Shown here: positions 48,238-59,882 of the stretch, in pieces | How positions within the stretch are numbered: the first letter of the stretch is position 1 | Layout: every line of letters begins with the position of its first letter | Source: Zeugodacus cucurbitae | Lineage: Eukaryota > Arthropoda > Insecta > Diptera > Tephritidae | Direction of reading: 5' to 3' | Length of the DNA stretch: 64,000 nucleotides | Assembly (NCBI RefSeq): GCF_028554725.1 | Contig: NC_071670.1 | Coordinates: 67,369,001 to 67,433,000 of the forward strand | Made by a program: the position numbers and the translations under genes | Notes under the pieces: generated by a model | The model's input: only the letters and a program-made list of their open reading frames with translations | Database searches by the model: none | What the model was told of the DNA's origin: nothing

Positions 48238-50498
48238 AAGTGCTAATTATTTTTTCTTTTATTTGAAATGTCTTCTTCACTTTATTTTCACAGATACATG
48301 TATTTTCTTGTGTTGGCTCGGTTTGACGCGAAACTTTAAAATCGTTTTTCTCAAAACTGTAATTTTCTAAACGGAACCCACAATTTCTCAAGTTATACTG
48401 AACCGATTTAGCGTACAAATTTTCATCTTTATAATTTCATAATTTGAGTTTCTAGAATCCGTATAATCCACCAAATAGTGCAAAACTTTCCCGCTTTATA
48501 CTGAAAACAATCCATAATCCAGTTTCAAAGTGCATATCTACTTGCAATTACTTTACTTAGCACTTTTTAACAACTTCATTAAGCATAAGTACCCCTAAAC
48601 AATTATTTGAAAATGCTTGTGAGCAAAACATTTGCTTACTAAAAATAGGCACAACAAAATTGCTTTTATTTTCTGCTTAACGAACTTTGGACAGTCATTA
48701 ATGGAGCTGATTAGTACATTTTTACTACTATGATATAAAAGTTTAGAATATTTCATACATACATATCCACTCTTCCATATATTAATATATGTATATACTC
48801 AAATGCATTCCATTCACAGAAAGAAACTTTTGCACACACCACAAAGTTTCTTGCTTGCTTTTTAAACAAAGTTTCGAAAATGAAAATTGTAAATTACAAC
48901 AACAATAAAGCGCCACAACAAAAATTAGAAAAGAGCACGAAACTACAAATCTTGAGGAATCATTGCTTTCCCATTTTTATGACCTTTCTGCATGTTGTGA
49001 GTGACATCAAAGAGTTGCAGTTGAAATCCGCCAGAACATATGGCAACCACACGCTGCACAACTTTAAAGCTATGCAGCAAGCCATTAGAAGAGATTTGCT
49101 TTGTTTATGCGCAGCACCACCAGCACCAGTACCACCGACACCGACACCGAGTTCCGCGGTCGAACGGTCGGAGCTACCTCTGTGAACAAACATATGTTAT
49201 TGTTTTTGGCACATTTATGATTTCTTTCGTGCTGTTTGTGTAACGCGGTAGGGAGGGGAAGGGCGTTGAAGTATGTCGAAGCGGTGAATATTAAGTAAAC
49301 TTTGCGCTTAAACCCAATATTTACTCAGCGCGTTGCAGCTTTACTTTTCACCAAAATCGATGGCAGCGTTGGCGGCAGCAAGAAAAGGGGCGAGGGGAAA
49401 GTGTGTCCAAACGGACTACCAAACCAAACTGCTACGCAACGTGTGAACATTTTTAGAGACTCCCCTAGCGGCGACTGCACATACATAAAACCTATGAACC
49501 TGAGTCTGTATGTAAAATATGTGTTGTTGTTATTGCATTTATGCGCATTTCTCGTTAAATAAACAGGCCGTAATTTAATCGAAATTTGATGGATGCAATA
49601 TGCGGCGGCACAAAGACCAGCCGATAGTAAGTCCAAAAAAGTCTGCGTCCACCACTCCCCAAATCCCCCCTTACACACAACACAACAATAACGTCACTTT
49701 TCTTATCTACAAACCGTGGAGTTGTTGCAGATGTTGAAATATTGGTTTCCGCTTGATTGGTGTCAGAGTGATGTATGCACGTCCATATGTGAGCAAGAGC
49801 ACCAAAAGTTGGCATGTACTATGTACTCATATGTTTGGAGAGATGTGTGTGTGTGCCGGCATAAAATGGGTAAAAGTGTTTTTTATTATGTTGTAAATGT
49901 GTTGTTAATTGCTTGCGTCAATAAGGCATCTGCTTTTGTTTGGGCTTGCAATTTCCTCAGTCCGAGAAATGCATTCAGCTTTCAGTCGATGCATTCACAT
50001 GCAAGATGCGCTTGATTGAGTTATACTCGTAGACAATATTAAAACCATAAATATCTGATAATTTTCATTAGATCTGTTAGAACATAGAAATCTCTATCGA
50101 AGTATGAAGTAAGTGACAACGCAACTCAGCACTACAATTGCCATTAATATTCACGGAAAACTTATCCAACTTCGTCTTTGTAGACTAGACTAGAATTCTG
50201 TTGAAATTTTGAAAGAAAAAATCTTAAAAATTTAAAAATGTATTTAAGAAAAAATAAACATTGCAAAATCTTAAATAGTAGAACGAAATTATGAATTACA
50301 CTCCAAAGAGATGGCGAAGCTCGTTTAATTTTGATTTTGAACTTTTACAAGACAAAGAACTCAAGTGGGACCCATATTTTGTTCAGAAACATAACAAAAT
50401 CTTAACTTATTCACTAAATTTTGCTCCTCTTCCAGTTCCCGAAACTCAAATATTTTCCCCGGAAAAGGGTGCTGAATAGAGTGAGGGAAAATAAAATA
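48238..50498. other. Intronic stretch with a GC-richer island
   Basis: 48240-48850 is AT-rich and empty. 48860-49470 is GC-richer (CCACCGACACCGACACCGAG near 49133). The rest holds overlapping short frames on both strands. No gene supported. Confidence 0.55.
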
Positions 50499-50645
50499 AT
50501 GTGTGTTCAAAAAATAACGGGAATTTGTAAAAAATTTAACGGCTCTCTAGACAGGACTCCGTGTGACTATTACTTATTTCTAAAAATAAAGAGACCGTTA
50601 AAGTTCCTGAAATAGCTCTATTTAGGCGACAAAAAATATTTTATG
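50499..50645 (+). mobile_element. Mariner fragment M9
   Basis: GTGTGTTCAAAAAATAACGG GAATTTG end followed by a plus-strand transposase scrap, GSLDRTPCDYYLFLKIKRPL KFLK. This matches the mariner catalytic-end motif SPDLAPCDYFLFPKLKKPL, in which the D of CD(Y) is the third catalytic aspartate. The matching right end is not found, so the element is truncated. Confidence 0.65.
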
Positions 50646-51904
50646 GAATAGACCTTAAAGCCTGTTTTGCTGAATTATTGGATTGTTACCATTCTTTTTT
50701 TAATTTGCTCCCTGGATGACTCGATTTTGAACAGAAATTGACTTGAGGCTTGTTCAAAGACATCTTGGACGATAATCGGAATAAAACTGCTTATGGTAAA
50801 TTTGTTCTTTAAAACATCTCCCTGATATGTTCTGATAATTGGTTTACAATTTCTGTGGGACCTTTGAGTTATTTGGGACCTTTAAGTTCCTCATCATACT
50901 TATAGAAAAATATTTTAAGATTTTGAATAAATTTGTCGTATTTGCTATGATGTTGTTAAGCTCAAGCTTTATTGAGAGGCTCGAATAAGAAAGTGGCGAT
51001 TTTTTATTAAGAAAAAACTTTTTAAACAATTTTTGGAAACCATATTTTCTATAATTTTTTCAGTTCATCATTTTTTTTTTACTTTTCCAATTTTCTCGCG
51101 AATAGTGCAGTGCATTCAGAGTTCACGTGAATCAAATTGAAATTAATAATAATGTGATAAAGATAATAAAGTTGAATGCACCCCCATGTGTCAAAATTAA
51201 AAATATTTATTTTTCTATGCAATTGCACTCGCACAACTACACACACACACACACACATACAAAGGGCTGCAGCTCCCCTGCACGCATTGAATGAATTGTA
51301 TACATAATAATTGGAAAATTCGCCGCCACTGTCACTTATAAGTTGATTACAGTTATGTGAGATTTTTCAGCTTCCAAATGTGTGTATGAATTGTAATTTA
51401 TTTAATTTATTTAATTTATTTAATCAGTTTTAAGGCAGCAACAGCATGAAATCAAGCAAGCAACTTGAAAAATGAAAAAAAGAAAAACAGTATTTATTAC
51501 AATAACAAAAGTGAATTGCTGTGAACCGGATGATGAGAGTCGAGAGCAATGTACTCAACGAGCTCCCCTCTGTCTTTTTGTCATACAAATGCATAATATG
51601 TAGGGTGCATGAAGAGTATAAATACTCACATTCTTATTTATACTTATACTTTGGAGAACATCGCAGTGTCACCTATAGTACGAGTATATCGCCTCCTACA
51701 GCAATGTCTCTTGGACCGTTACTAGTCCGTGCAGCAAGTGTGGTGGCAATAAGATACATTTGAGATTTCGTAGCTCAATTTCGACTTTATACAGCGAAAA
51801 TATTTGTGAGTTATTTGGAACCGATGGAATTTTTGTTTGAGCTATGGTACGTAATGTAGAGCGTAGCGAGTCGAACAAACAACTGGTATAAAATTGGTAT
51901 ATTG
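50646..51904. other. Intronic stretch without gene
   Basis: Contains (AC)n at 51240-51257 and (AATTTATTT)n at 51396-51424. Nothing coding. Confidence 0.65.
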
Positions 51905-52142
51905 GTATTGGACTCTCTTAAAATTCTGCCTCGATAGTAAAATTTTAAATTTTGTATTATGTCCTGACCAAAAAGTTCGATTTATGGAAGGAAATTTGTA
52001 TGAAAGTTGCACTCTATTGCCTCTTCAAGAGTTCGAGTTATGGAGAACTTCGAGGAAATTTGTATGAAATTTGTTTGAAAAACACTATTGCCAGTTCAAG
52101 TGTTCGAGTTATGGAGATCTTCGAGTTATGGAAGTTCCACTG
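51905..52142 (-). mobile_element. Pogo/Tigger-type MITE, truncated copy P2
   Basis: Inverse orientation to P1. Ends at 52142 with TTATGGAAGTTCCACTG before a TA. Inside are TTCGAGTTATGGAGA boxes and CTGCCTCGATAGTAAAATTT, which also occurs in P1 near 16340. The other end is missing. Confidence 0.7.
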
Positions 52143-52144
52143 TA

Positions 52145-54218
52145 TATGTCTATAAAATATCTTTAACATTTTATAAAATCCATCAATCGTTTGGAAGCAG
52201 CTTAAAATAATTGGAATCCTATTTTTATCGGATAAAATCAACCGTCACACCGCTTAGACTTAAACTCTGATCCAGAACGGGGTGTTCTGTTATCCGTTTA
52301 GGATTGGAATCGAACTGAGATTCGCGGAATAATCATCCAGTTATAATTGTTTGAGAATAGGAGAGACTGAAGAAAGATTTTTTTAGATTTTTTAAGAACT
52401 TTTGAGACCAGTTTATTCATGCTTCTACAAGAAAAGTGGTTTTCATTTGCTATCGGGTGCATATTTCCGTCACGTCTAGAGTTGCAACGTACATACATAC
52501 ATATTTATTTGTTGCAACTACCGTGGTGGCATATGACTTCACAAATAATGCGTTCATATAAATTTTTAATGGAAAGGGCGCACTGTTTTTATGCGGCATA
52601 TATCAGCTGTCGTGGAAGCTTACGACTGCCAACAACAACAGTGCAGCCACAACAACTGGGGGACTTATGTGAGTATGTGTGTGTCTGGCAGATAGCTGCA
52701 TAGAACGATAAACATTGCGACAATGCGCACATAAACGCCCCATTCATTGCGCGGCAAAAACAAGAATAACAACAACAACAGCAAAACCAACACAAATGTG
52801 GACAAGATATGCGCGTCAAAGCGCCACATGAGAAGACATAAGACAACAGCAAAAGCAAAAGGGCAGCAAACGCAACAAAAAATTACAAAAATAATATGGT
52901 AAAAACAACAACAACAACAACAACTGTGTGCAGCCGTAAAAGCTGCGTTTAGTGCACATAAACAAACAGTGGCGGCAAATAAATTAAACTGACAACAACA
53001 CTAATTGGCGCGGTGGGGGAGGTAGATGCGACGAGGAGTTGCGGTGTTGCAGCAACAAATAATAACAACAAACAAACAATACGAGTACACATATTAACGG
53101 GACAAAGATGCTGCAGCTGCAATTTCAGCTTCTGCAATAAATTCACAGCGCTATATATATATAGTATATATAGGTATGTGTCTGTGAGTATCTGAAAAAG
53201 CAATTTGTATGCCAGTACATACGTGTCGCATGCAACGTGTCCGTTATGCACTAAAATGTGCCACATGCAGCAGTGCAGCTTCTTCGGCGCATAATCGTTC
53301 ATTGCCAAGTGCAGCGCAAGGTTCGCTCCATGCCGCAAGCTGTCGGTCGGCTGGTGGCAAGGTGCATATTTTCGCACTGCCACCGTTACTCAAACACACT
53401 CACAACACTCATACACAAATATGCTGAAATTTATGCATTGTCATTGTGTCTGCACGCAGATTTAGCATTCGTTGTTGCATTGCAATCGAAAGTAAAAGTT
53501 TGTTTGGTGGCAGCCCTACACACTAATAATGCCAGTCGCCGTAATTAAATTCTGTGCGATTCTATTGTTCGCATAAATTAAAAATTCATTAAAATTAATG
53601 AAGACCTTTATTGTTTTTTGTTTCTCTGCTGTTTTCTTGTTCACATTGTTGGCAAATGCTGCTGGAATTGATGAAAAGTGAAACTGAGCTTTTTGCATAG
53701 GTGATTGCCTTGAAGGCACGCGTGTGAGATTTTTACTATCATATATAGTGAAAATAGTACGCAGAAATAAGAAAAAAAACTTCTCAAATAACTCTGCTAT
53801 TTGTAGTTTTCAATAAAGAAAAGAGTTGGACGACACAGCAACTAATTATGAATAGAATTTGGTTGGTCTGATCCTTGGACGTCTTTGATTTTACTAAATT
53901 TGGAAGTTGGCGAATCGTACAAACAAGTAGCTTAAATCAACGAGAGATTGAAGAGAGAGATCAGAGAAGCGAAAAATCGATTAACGCTATAATATAATAT
54001 ATATTAAGTTTTCTATAGAAATTTTATAAATTTGACGAGTTACTGCGATCTTTTACAGTTATAATAGGTCCTTCATTTGGGATCTCAGTTAAATAATTGT
54101 ATCTATCTAAATTCTTTCCATGTGTACTACTTTCTGACAAAATATGATGGTTAAGAGAAATTAGAGAATTAATTAGCTGGCATCCTTGCCTATAAGTCTG
54201 AATCTATAATACTCTTTT
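52145..54218. other. Intronic stretch with a GC-richer island
   Basis: 52590-53530 is CAA/CAG-rich and GC-richer (CAACAACAACAACAACAAC at 52905-52924), with competing frames on both strands. The remainder is AT-rich. No gene supported. Confidence 0.55.
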
Positions 54219-54315
54219 GGACTTTCGGAATAATCGGGAGAGAACTACTTTTTTGGACTTTCGGAATAATCGGGAGAGAACTACTTTTTTGGACTTTCGG
54301 AATAATCGGGAAAAT
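54219..54315. repeat. 36-bp tandem repeat, nearly three units
   Basis: Unit GGACTTTCGGAATAATCGGG AGAGAACTACTTTTTT starts at 54219, 54255 and 54291. The first two units are identical over the shared part and the third diverges after GGGA. It lies just outside mariner copy M3. Confidence 0.9.
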
Positions 54316-54396
54316 AGACAGAAATTATACGAAATGCCAGCCATTTAAAAAATAATAAAACAAATATTCTATAAGAAGAAACCTACATATAAAATA

Positions 54397-55298
54397 GTGT
54401 GTTCAAAAAATAACGGAAATTTTCGTTTTTTTGAAGAACAGTGTTAGACGAATGAATAGTCTATATTAATGTTGTCTCCTTTTACGGGGCACATCTAGTG
54501 TGAAATAACATATCTAATAGTTTTTGAGTTATAGCAATTTAAAGAGCAGCCGCTCGGTAACAGGAAAACGATCATTTTATCTTTTCTCGAAACAGCATTT
54601 TCCGAATTTGCTGCAGTGATTACTCAAAAACAAATGATCCGATCACTATCGAATTTTTTTTACATTTAAAACATGTAGTTCTCCGTACAATGACCTATCG
54701 ATTTTTGATCTGATCAAAGAATCGAATTTTGGCAGGCCAAAAACGACCAAAATTTTGGGTAAAATTCGACTATTTTTTTTTTAAAGTAGCCATATTGTCA
54801 ATTTTTGATTTTTTTTTTATCGTAGGTCATTGTACAGACAATATTATCTAGTTTAACGAGAATTTTTTTTTAGATTTCATTCACGGAGAAGGCCGGAATC
54901 ACTGCAGCAGTGAAGGACCTTTTTTCGCGCCGTTGGAGATCGACTATAACTTAAAAAATATTTAATTTTTTTCTTCAAAAATTTCACTGTACATATATTC
55001 TTGAAACATGTATAAATATATTCTTAAAATTTTGAAATAATTGATAAAGTATTTTTTTTAATAAATATTCCCAAAAATCACCTTTTTTAGGCCATTACAC
55101 TAGGTGTGCCCCTTAAATTGATCCCCATTCAAGCCTTAGCGGTTGCTACAGATAAACTAGGATTTCCAGGAACAGCAGAAAGTTTATTCGTACTTCAGGG
55201 ACATTTAGATATATCAACTTAATAAAAAAATTGACAATTGGACTCTTCGAACCTATGACATTTAAAACTTTTAAATTCCCGTTATTTTTTTGTAAACC
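54397..55298 (-). mobile_element. Deleted mariner copy M3, carrying a TTAA foldback element
   Basis: Left end GTGTGTTCAAAAAATAACGG after a TA; right end AAATTCCCGTTATTTTTTTG before a TA. Mariner sequence resumes after the insert (ATTGATCCCCATTCAAGCC). The insert sits in the stretch that reads CTCCTTTTAA in the mariner, about 20 bp from the site used in M1 and M4. The whole unit ends 200 bp from pigs exon 1. Confidence 0.75.
54486..55112. mobile_element. 627-bp TTAA foldback element (copy in M3)
   Basis: Ends GGGGCACATCTAGTGTGAAA and TTACACTAGGTGTGCCCC, flanked by TTAC (54482-54485, presumably mutated TTAA) and TTAA (55113-55116). It is a diverged palindrome. GTACAATGACCTA (54685-54697) pairs perfectly with 54823-54835, the CTGCAGTGATT region near 54613 pairs with AATCACTGCAG near 54898, and GAGTTATAG near 54524 pairs with CTATAACTT near 54945. 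No coding frame. A second copy is at 59955-60637. Confidence 0.75.
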
Positions 55299-55300
55299 TA

Positions 55301-55498
55301 GTATAATGGTTCAGAGAATATTTGGCAATGATATCCACAATTTTTACATGGTATAAAATGTTTACAAAACTTCATTTTGCCATTATAGATTTCTAGTGTA
55401 TAGAATTAAGTCTATTTACCACTTTATCTAACCATTAGAGATAGTTTGTGAACCACTATTTTATATAGAATAATTATTTCTTTACTTTTCGCACTTAC
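55301..55498. other. Intron 1, first 200 bp
   Basis: AT-rich DNA next to the exon 1 donor. The donor GTAAGT occupies 55498-55493 on the minus strand. Confidence 0.8.
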
Positions 55499-55666
55499 CT
55501 TGCATAGTGCGACTCCAGTATCAAGACGATCCATAAAATTCTCCGCATTAATATTTAAATCAGGATACAGTGTGCTCAACCATTCGGCCAAATCCTCTTT
55601 CATCGCCTCCAAGTATTCCTCGCTCGATTTAAAAGGCCGATATGGCCGGGCCTCGAGCATTGCCAT
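55499..55666 (-). CDS. pigs: pigs coding exon 1 (start codon, start of CH domain)
   Basis: First coding exon of a GAS2-family cytolinker, orthologous to Drosophila pickled eggs. It encodes residues 1-56, beginning MAMLEARPYRPFKSSEEYLE. This N-terminus matches my memory of fly Pigs almost residue for residue. The end (NFMDRLDTGVALCK) is the conserved CH-domain block with the LD.LDxGVxLC pattern typical of GAS2 proteins. The exon stops at a textbook donor, CAAG|GTAAGT (GT at 55497-55498), in phase 0. The 80-codon frame visible here is only read-through into the intron. The start was chosen because it is the family start and sits in a fly-like context (ACAAATATGG). Known of the family: the CH domain binds F-actin and the later GAS2 domain binds microtubules. 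In Drosophila, Pigs is reported as a Notch target and negative regulator of Notch signalling, acting at the cytoskeleton. The next coding exon is 53.8 kb away. Confidence 0.93.
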
Positions 55667-56489
55667 ATTTGTGGATTTGTCAAAAATACTATTTTGCTTA
55701 CAATTAATATACTAGCCGATCGTGTATGCTTTTAAAGAGTTCGTTTTTAAGTGTTATTAATATCGTTTTCTAAATATTATTTTATCAATATACATTAAGT
55801 ATTTATTTAATGTAAAAAGTGAAGAAAAATAAACGAAAAAAAAACCGTTCGTTTGTATATTTGATTCGCTTGCTAACTACGTCATTAGTGTTATTCACAT
55901 AACTAGTCTTTAAAATTAGTTGAAAATATTTTTTCTAATTTCTTTGTGGACTCGCGTTCAAAATGTGGATATACGTTTTGTGACTTTAGTTATTGATAAA
56001 ATTGTTGTTGGTTACTGGTTGATAATTCATTATAATTCGTTTGTTTAGAGTTCCTGCCGCGCACTTTATATTACATCCAAGTTAATTGGGGGGCGTTCAC
56101 ATGAAATATCTGCAAGAGAAGAGAATAAAATAAACGAGTTAATTAAGAACTGTAAATTGTAAATGATATACTTGTTTGTTTGTTTTTTACTAAGATTTAA
56201 GTTTAACTGTTTGTATATAATACTATATATTTGTTTGAATTTGCGCTCTGATTGACAATGCGTTTAGCAGCATTAAAAGCTCTGGCATTAAAGTGAGCTA
56301 CACCTGTTGACTGTCAGCAAAATAAGGGGAATTAAGACACTTGATATTGTTAATGCGTGTCGAATAGCCAGCGGTTAACAATGTGCAAATGATTAACTCG
56401 GAAAAAAGTGATAAAAAAGTGAGAAAATGTTGTTTTACATGGCAAAGGGGATATCAGGGGTACCGTAGAACCGGTATATGTTGATTTTT
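55667..56489 (-). other. pigs 5' leader / upstream DNA
   Basis: AT-rich sequence directly upstream of the start codon. I see no good splice acceptor within the last 60 bp before the ATG, so the 5' leader probably continues upstream in the same exon for some distance. The transcription start is not identifiable here. Confidence 0.4.
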
Positions 56490-56657
56490 TTTTACAACTC
56501 CGTGTGACTTTTTCCATTATTTCCACAAATAAAGAGAACTTTGAAGGATTATCGTTTTACAAGCGAATAGGGACTATATTAAAGGGGACAACGTTATTGT
56601 AAACTATTTTTTTTTTTCAAAAAACGAAAAATCCCGTTATATTTTAAACACACCTCT
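56490..56657 (+). mobile_element. Mariner 3' fragment M7
   Basis: ACAACTCCGTGTGACTTTTT (transposase TPCDFF region), then ATATTAAAGGGGACAACGTT and the end AATCCCGTTATATTTTAAAC ACACCTCT before a TA. 5'-truncated and internally deleted. Confidence 0.65.
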
Positions 56658-58779
56658 TACATAATAAATCAATACCCTCTGGTAATAATATAATAACTAC
56701 GTCACTGAATATGCGAAAAAAGCCTGTAGATTTGAGCGAATATACGCCTAAGTCGTGTGCACAGGCAATTAGCTTCAATACTCCTCACTTAATTGAGAAA
56801 ACGTAATTCCAGATATTGTAAAGACAACCGCATAGTAATAGCTTAAGCGTTTAGTAGCTAATCGAGCATGTGAATTTGCGGTTTTTGTCTTTTTTAAGTG
56901 ATAATCATGACACCCCTAATTATGCATTAAGCTGACGTTACTTGAGTATTTAAAAAAAAAGCTGTATAAATATATATTAAAGGAGGAGATGAAGCTGAAA
57001 ACTTTATTTTTAGACATTTTATTTGACTCAACTGAGTAATAAAGAAGTTTTCTAAAGATCTTAATTTATGAAATGTGGAGCTTAGAACTTCAAATGATGA
57101 GAATTAAAAAAACAAATGTCTTGAAACACTGTTTCATGCGCTTCCTCAGCATCCCTAAAGACTTTCCATTCATTCAACAAATGTTCAAGCTTTCATATCT
57201 AGAGCTCAATAAATAAGAACATTCCCCAAGATATTGAATGAATTTCATATTAAGCAATAATTTCTGGTTCGATTATTATTTTTAATTACAAGTATTTCAT
57301 AAAATCGAAATTAATACATAAAAAAATATATTTTTTTCGAAACTACTACACACTCTCATGCAGTTCCTTATGCTTCAAAGCCATGCATGAGTACTATTTA
57401 TAATTAATATAGCTAATAAAAACGGGCAGGGGAAAGAACATACGATTTCTCATAATTGACGCCTGAAAATTTCACGCTGGACTGCACACGATTCTGATTA
57501 CTCAAGTGTTAAATATGAAGTAAGCGAGGCTCTTATGAAGATCTCACATCCGTCTTGGTGGACTCGGTATACATATTTGTATATGTTTATAATGCATGTT
57601 GCGGTATATAAGTTTATAGGTGAAGGGTACATACATACATATGTGTCACATATGTAAATTGCAACGTCATTATAACCACCGGAACGGGTGCGCCTTCACT
57701 GCACAGAATTATGTATCTATAAGCAGCACCATGGGAACATTTGAAACAACTTCCCTTCTCTTTGAGACTTTTGTGTATTATGTTAAAGCATTTGACTTTT
57801 GAAACTATAATATACTGATGCATAGTCGTTATTATTAAATCTTCATTAAACCATGTCTAATAAAAGTGTAGTAAGAGAGGTGAAATTTATTGGTGCCTAA
57901 ATATTGAATACAGTAGAATGAGGGATAATGTTTAAAGATAGATATAAAGTAAAAAATTCAAACATTTTTATAATATATTGCAAATAGCTGGCAACCCTTC
58001 TCAAAAATTCCACTAAAAAAATGTGTCTCTTCAGTTTGTTGTCCATTGGTAAAATTTAAATTATTCAACTTCATATTTCATTGATATAAAAATTTGAAAC
58101 AGGTGGCAACACACCCCAAAAAATTGTTCAACTAAATCGGGATATACTACGAGCGTGACCGAATTTGGTTGAGGAACAACTATTTTACTACTCATCTCAA
58201 GACCTAAGAGGTCAGACAGAACTCGCTTTAAAGGTTGTAATATATTTAACTGGGTATAGACTATTCCAGACGCATCTTGATATATCTTTTTATATATCTT
58301 TCTATATCTATTATGTCGGTATTTTTGGTCAAGTTCCCACGTTTCAATAATCGTTCGAACAAAATTTATGATCCGCATATTTCAACCACTCACTTCATCA
58401 TACATATCACATGTAGCTATGTATGACTCTATATTTCTTGTAACCACCTTGGATATTTCAGCCGTAAAAAATAAATACATTAAGGCATTCAACGCTTGTT
58501 TAAGCTAATTTATTGCCACAACAGGGGGAAATATTAAACACACTACGGCACAACCGGATTTTTGCCAATAATCGCACACCCCTAAAATGAGTTTACAAAT
58601 ACCGTTATAATATGTACAATAAATTGGTCAAAAAATTGGACATGCGAAAAATTCCGAAAATATTTACGCACCCAAAAATGCAGAGAAAAATTAAACAAAT
58701 ATTAAATGTCGATGCTAAAAATTTATATATATATATGTATATACGCCGACATATGTACACCCATATTTATAAGCCCGTC
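56658..58779. other. Upstream stretch without gene
   Basis: AT-rich. A loosely repeated pair GCTGGCAACCCTTCTCAAAA ATTCC / GGTGGCAACACACCCCAAAA AATTG (57987 and 58103) suggests an old repeat. No gene recognised. Confidence 0.55.
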
Positions 58780-59010
58780 AAGGTTTATGTAATCACTTGT
58801 GGCGGAACCAACGTGATCTTAATTAAGTTCAACCGTTCGCTTAGCGCCGCTTGCCCGGCTTTAGTGCGCTCCACCGCCACAGCCGCCGACGTGTGTCTGA
58901 TTGGCCTAACCCCAGTCGCTCTGTATAACTTATGACTGACTGATTGTATGTGTGTGTGTGTTGCGTCGGTATGCGGGGCGTAAAAATTTCACTGTAACGC
59001 CGCCGCGACT
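58780..59010 (-). promoter_or_regulatory. GC-richer island, candidate pigs promoter
   Basis: Sharp rise in G+C between AT-rich flanks, 3.1-3.3 kb upstream of the start codon. The minus strand carries AATCAGTCAGTCATAAG (58945-58929), two overlapping initiator-like TCAGTC motifs, but no convincing TATA box or downstream element. It is placed where a promoter or 5' non-coding exon of pigs could be. Low certainty. Confidence 0.22.
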
Positions 59011-59882
59011 ACAAATTAAAAGCGCAAGTGTAAAATTTTAATTACAACAATGCAAATAACAACAAAAACCAATAACATGCAGTGTACCTGTGTGTGTGTG
59101 TCAGCAACATTACCGTTAATGAAAAATGGCAATAAAATTTGCGCTGAGAAGTGAATGAGCAAATGAAATGCTGTGAGAAGAAAAATTACGCGCCAACAAA
59201 ATTGAAAAAAAAATAAAATAAAATAAAAATCAATCAGTGGAAAAAAATCGCAAACTAATGTAATGAATCCGCACAATTTCAACAATTTTGCACAAAACAT
59301 TTTATTAAACTTTTTCATCAATTGGCGATTTTTCAATTTATTTTTTTTTTTATAATAACTCAATCTTTGAATGAATGTATATAGAGAAAGAAAGGGCGCG
59401 TATATTTTAATGCCCAATTATAAATTTATTACAACAAAAAAATATTTTTTTTAATATACATACAAACAGACAGACATATGTAAGATATGTAAGGGCAGTT
59501 CAACTTATGCAAGCGCTTTCATTTAATTGCAAAAGTTAATGTTCGACAATTTTTTTTTTTGAGCTTTATCAATTAGCTTTATGCATAATCATACTGTAAG
59601 GTATTAAGTTTTTCAATTTGTACAATAATATTTTTAACGATTTATTCCTCTTTTTTCAATTATTAGAAATAAGTAATAAATTTAAGATGTAAAAACCAAA
59701 AATAATAAATTAAATTACAAATTTTACATTTGATTAATCAATCAGTGAAAGAAGTGCCATAAATTACGAATTTCACTCAGATGATGTACAAATTTATTTT
59801 TGGTCTTTTCGAGATAAAAATAAATCGAAACATATTATTTTACATAATTCCGCAGAATATTACATAGGGTTTTATCCATATA
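59011..59882. other. Upstream AT-rich stretch
   Basis: Contains AAAATAAAATAAAATAAAA near 59210, and nothing coding. The 133-codon minus-strand frame is poly-Phe/Leu from A-tracts. Confidence 0.6.

Larger units (their letters stand above)
1742..55498 (-). other. Giant pigs intron 1 (53.8 kb)
   Basis: Intron between coding exons 1 and 2, 53,757 bp, phase 0, GTAAGT...TTTTTTTGCAG. Both ends are defined by the protein match. It contains almost all the mobile elements listed below and no protein-coding gene I can support. Long introns near the start codon of fly developmental genes commonly hold enhancers and alternative promoters. The GC-richer, repeat-poor islands listed separately are the places to look for these. 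Confidence 0.88.

Noticed and set aside
55424..55666. 80-codon minus-strand frame taken as a complete small protein
   Set aside because: Only the first 56 codons match Pigs. The rest reads through a strong GTAAGT donor into the intron.
58061..58378. 105-codon minus-strand frame
   Set aside because: No known motif, and it overlaps a loosely repeated GGCAACNCNCC segment. Probably an old repeat.
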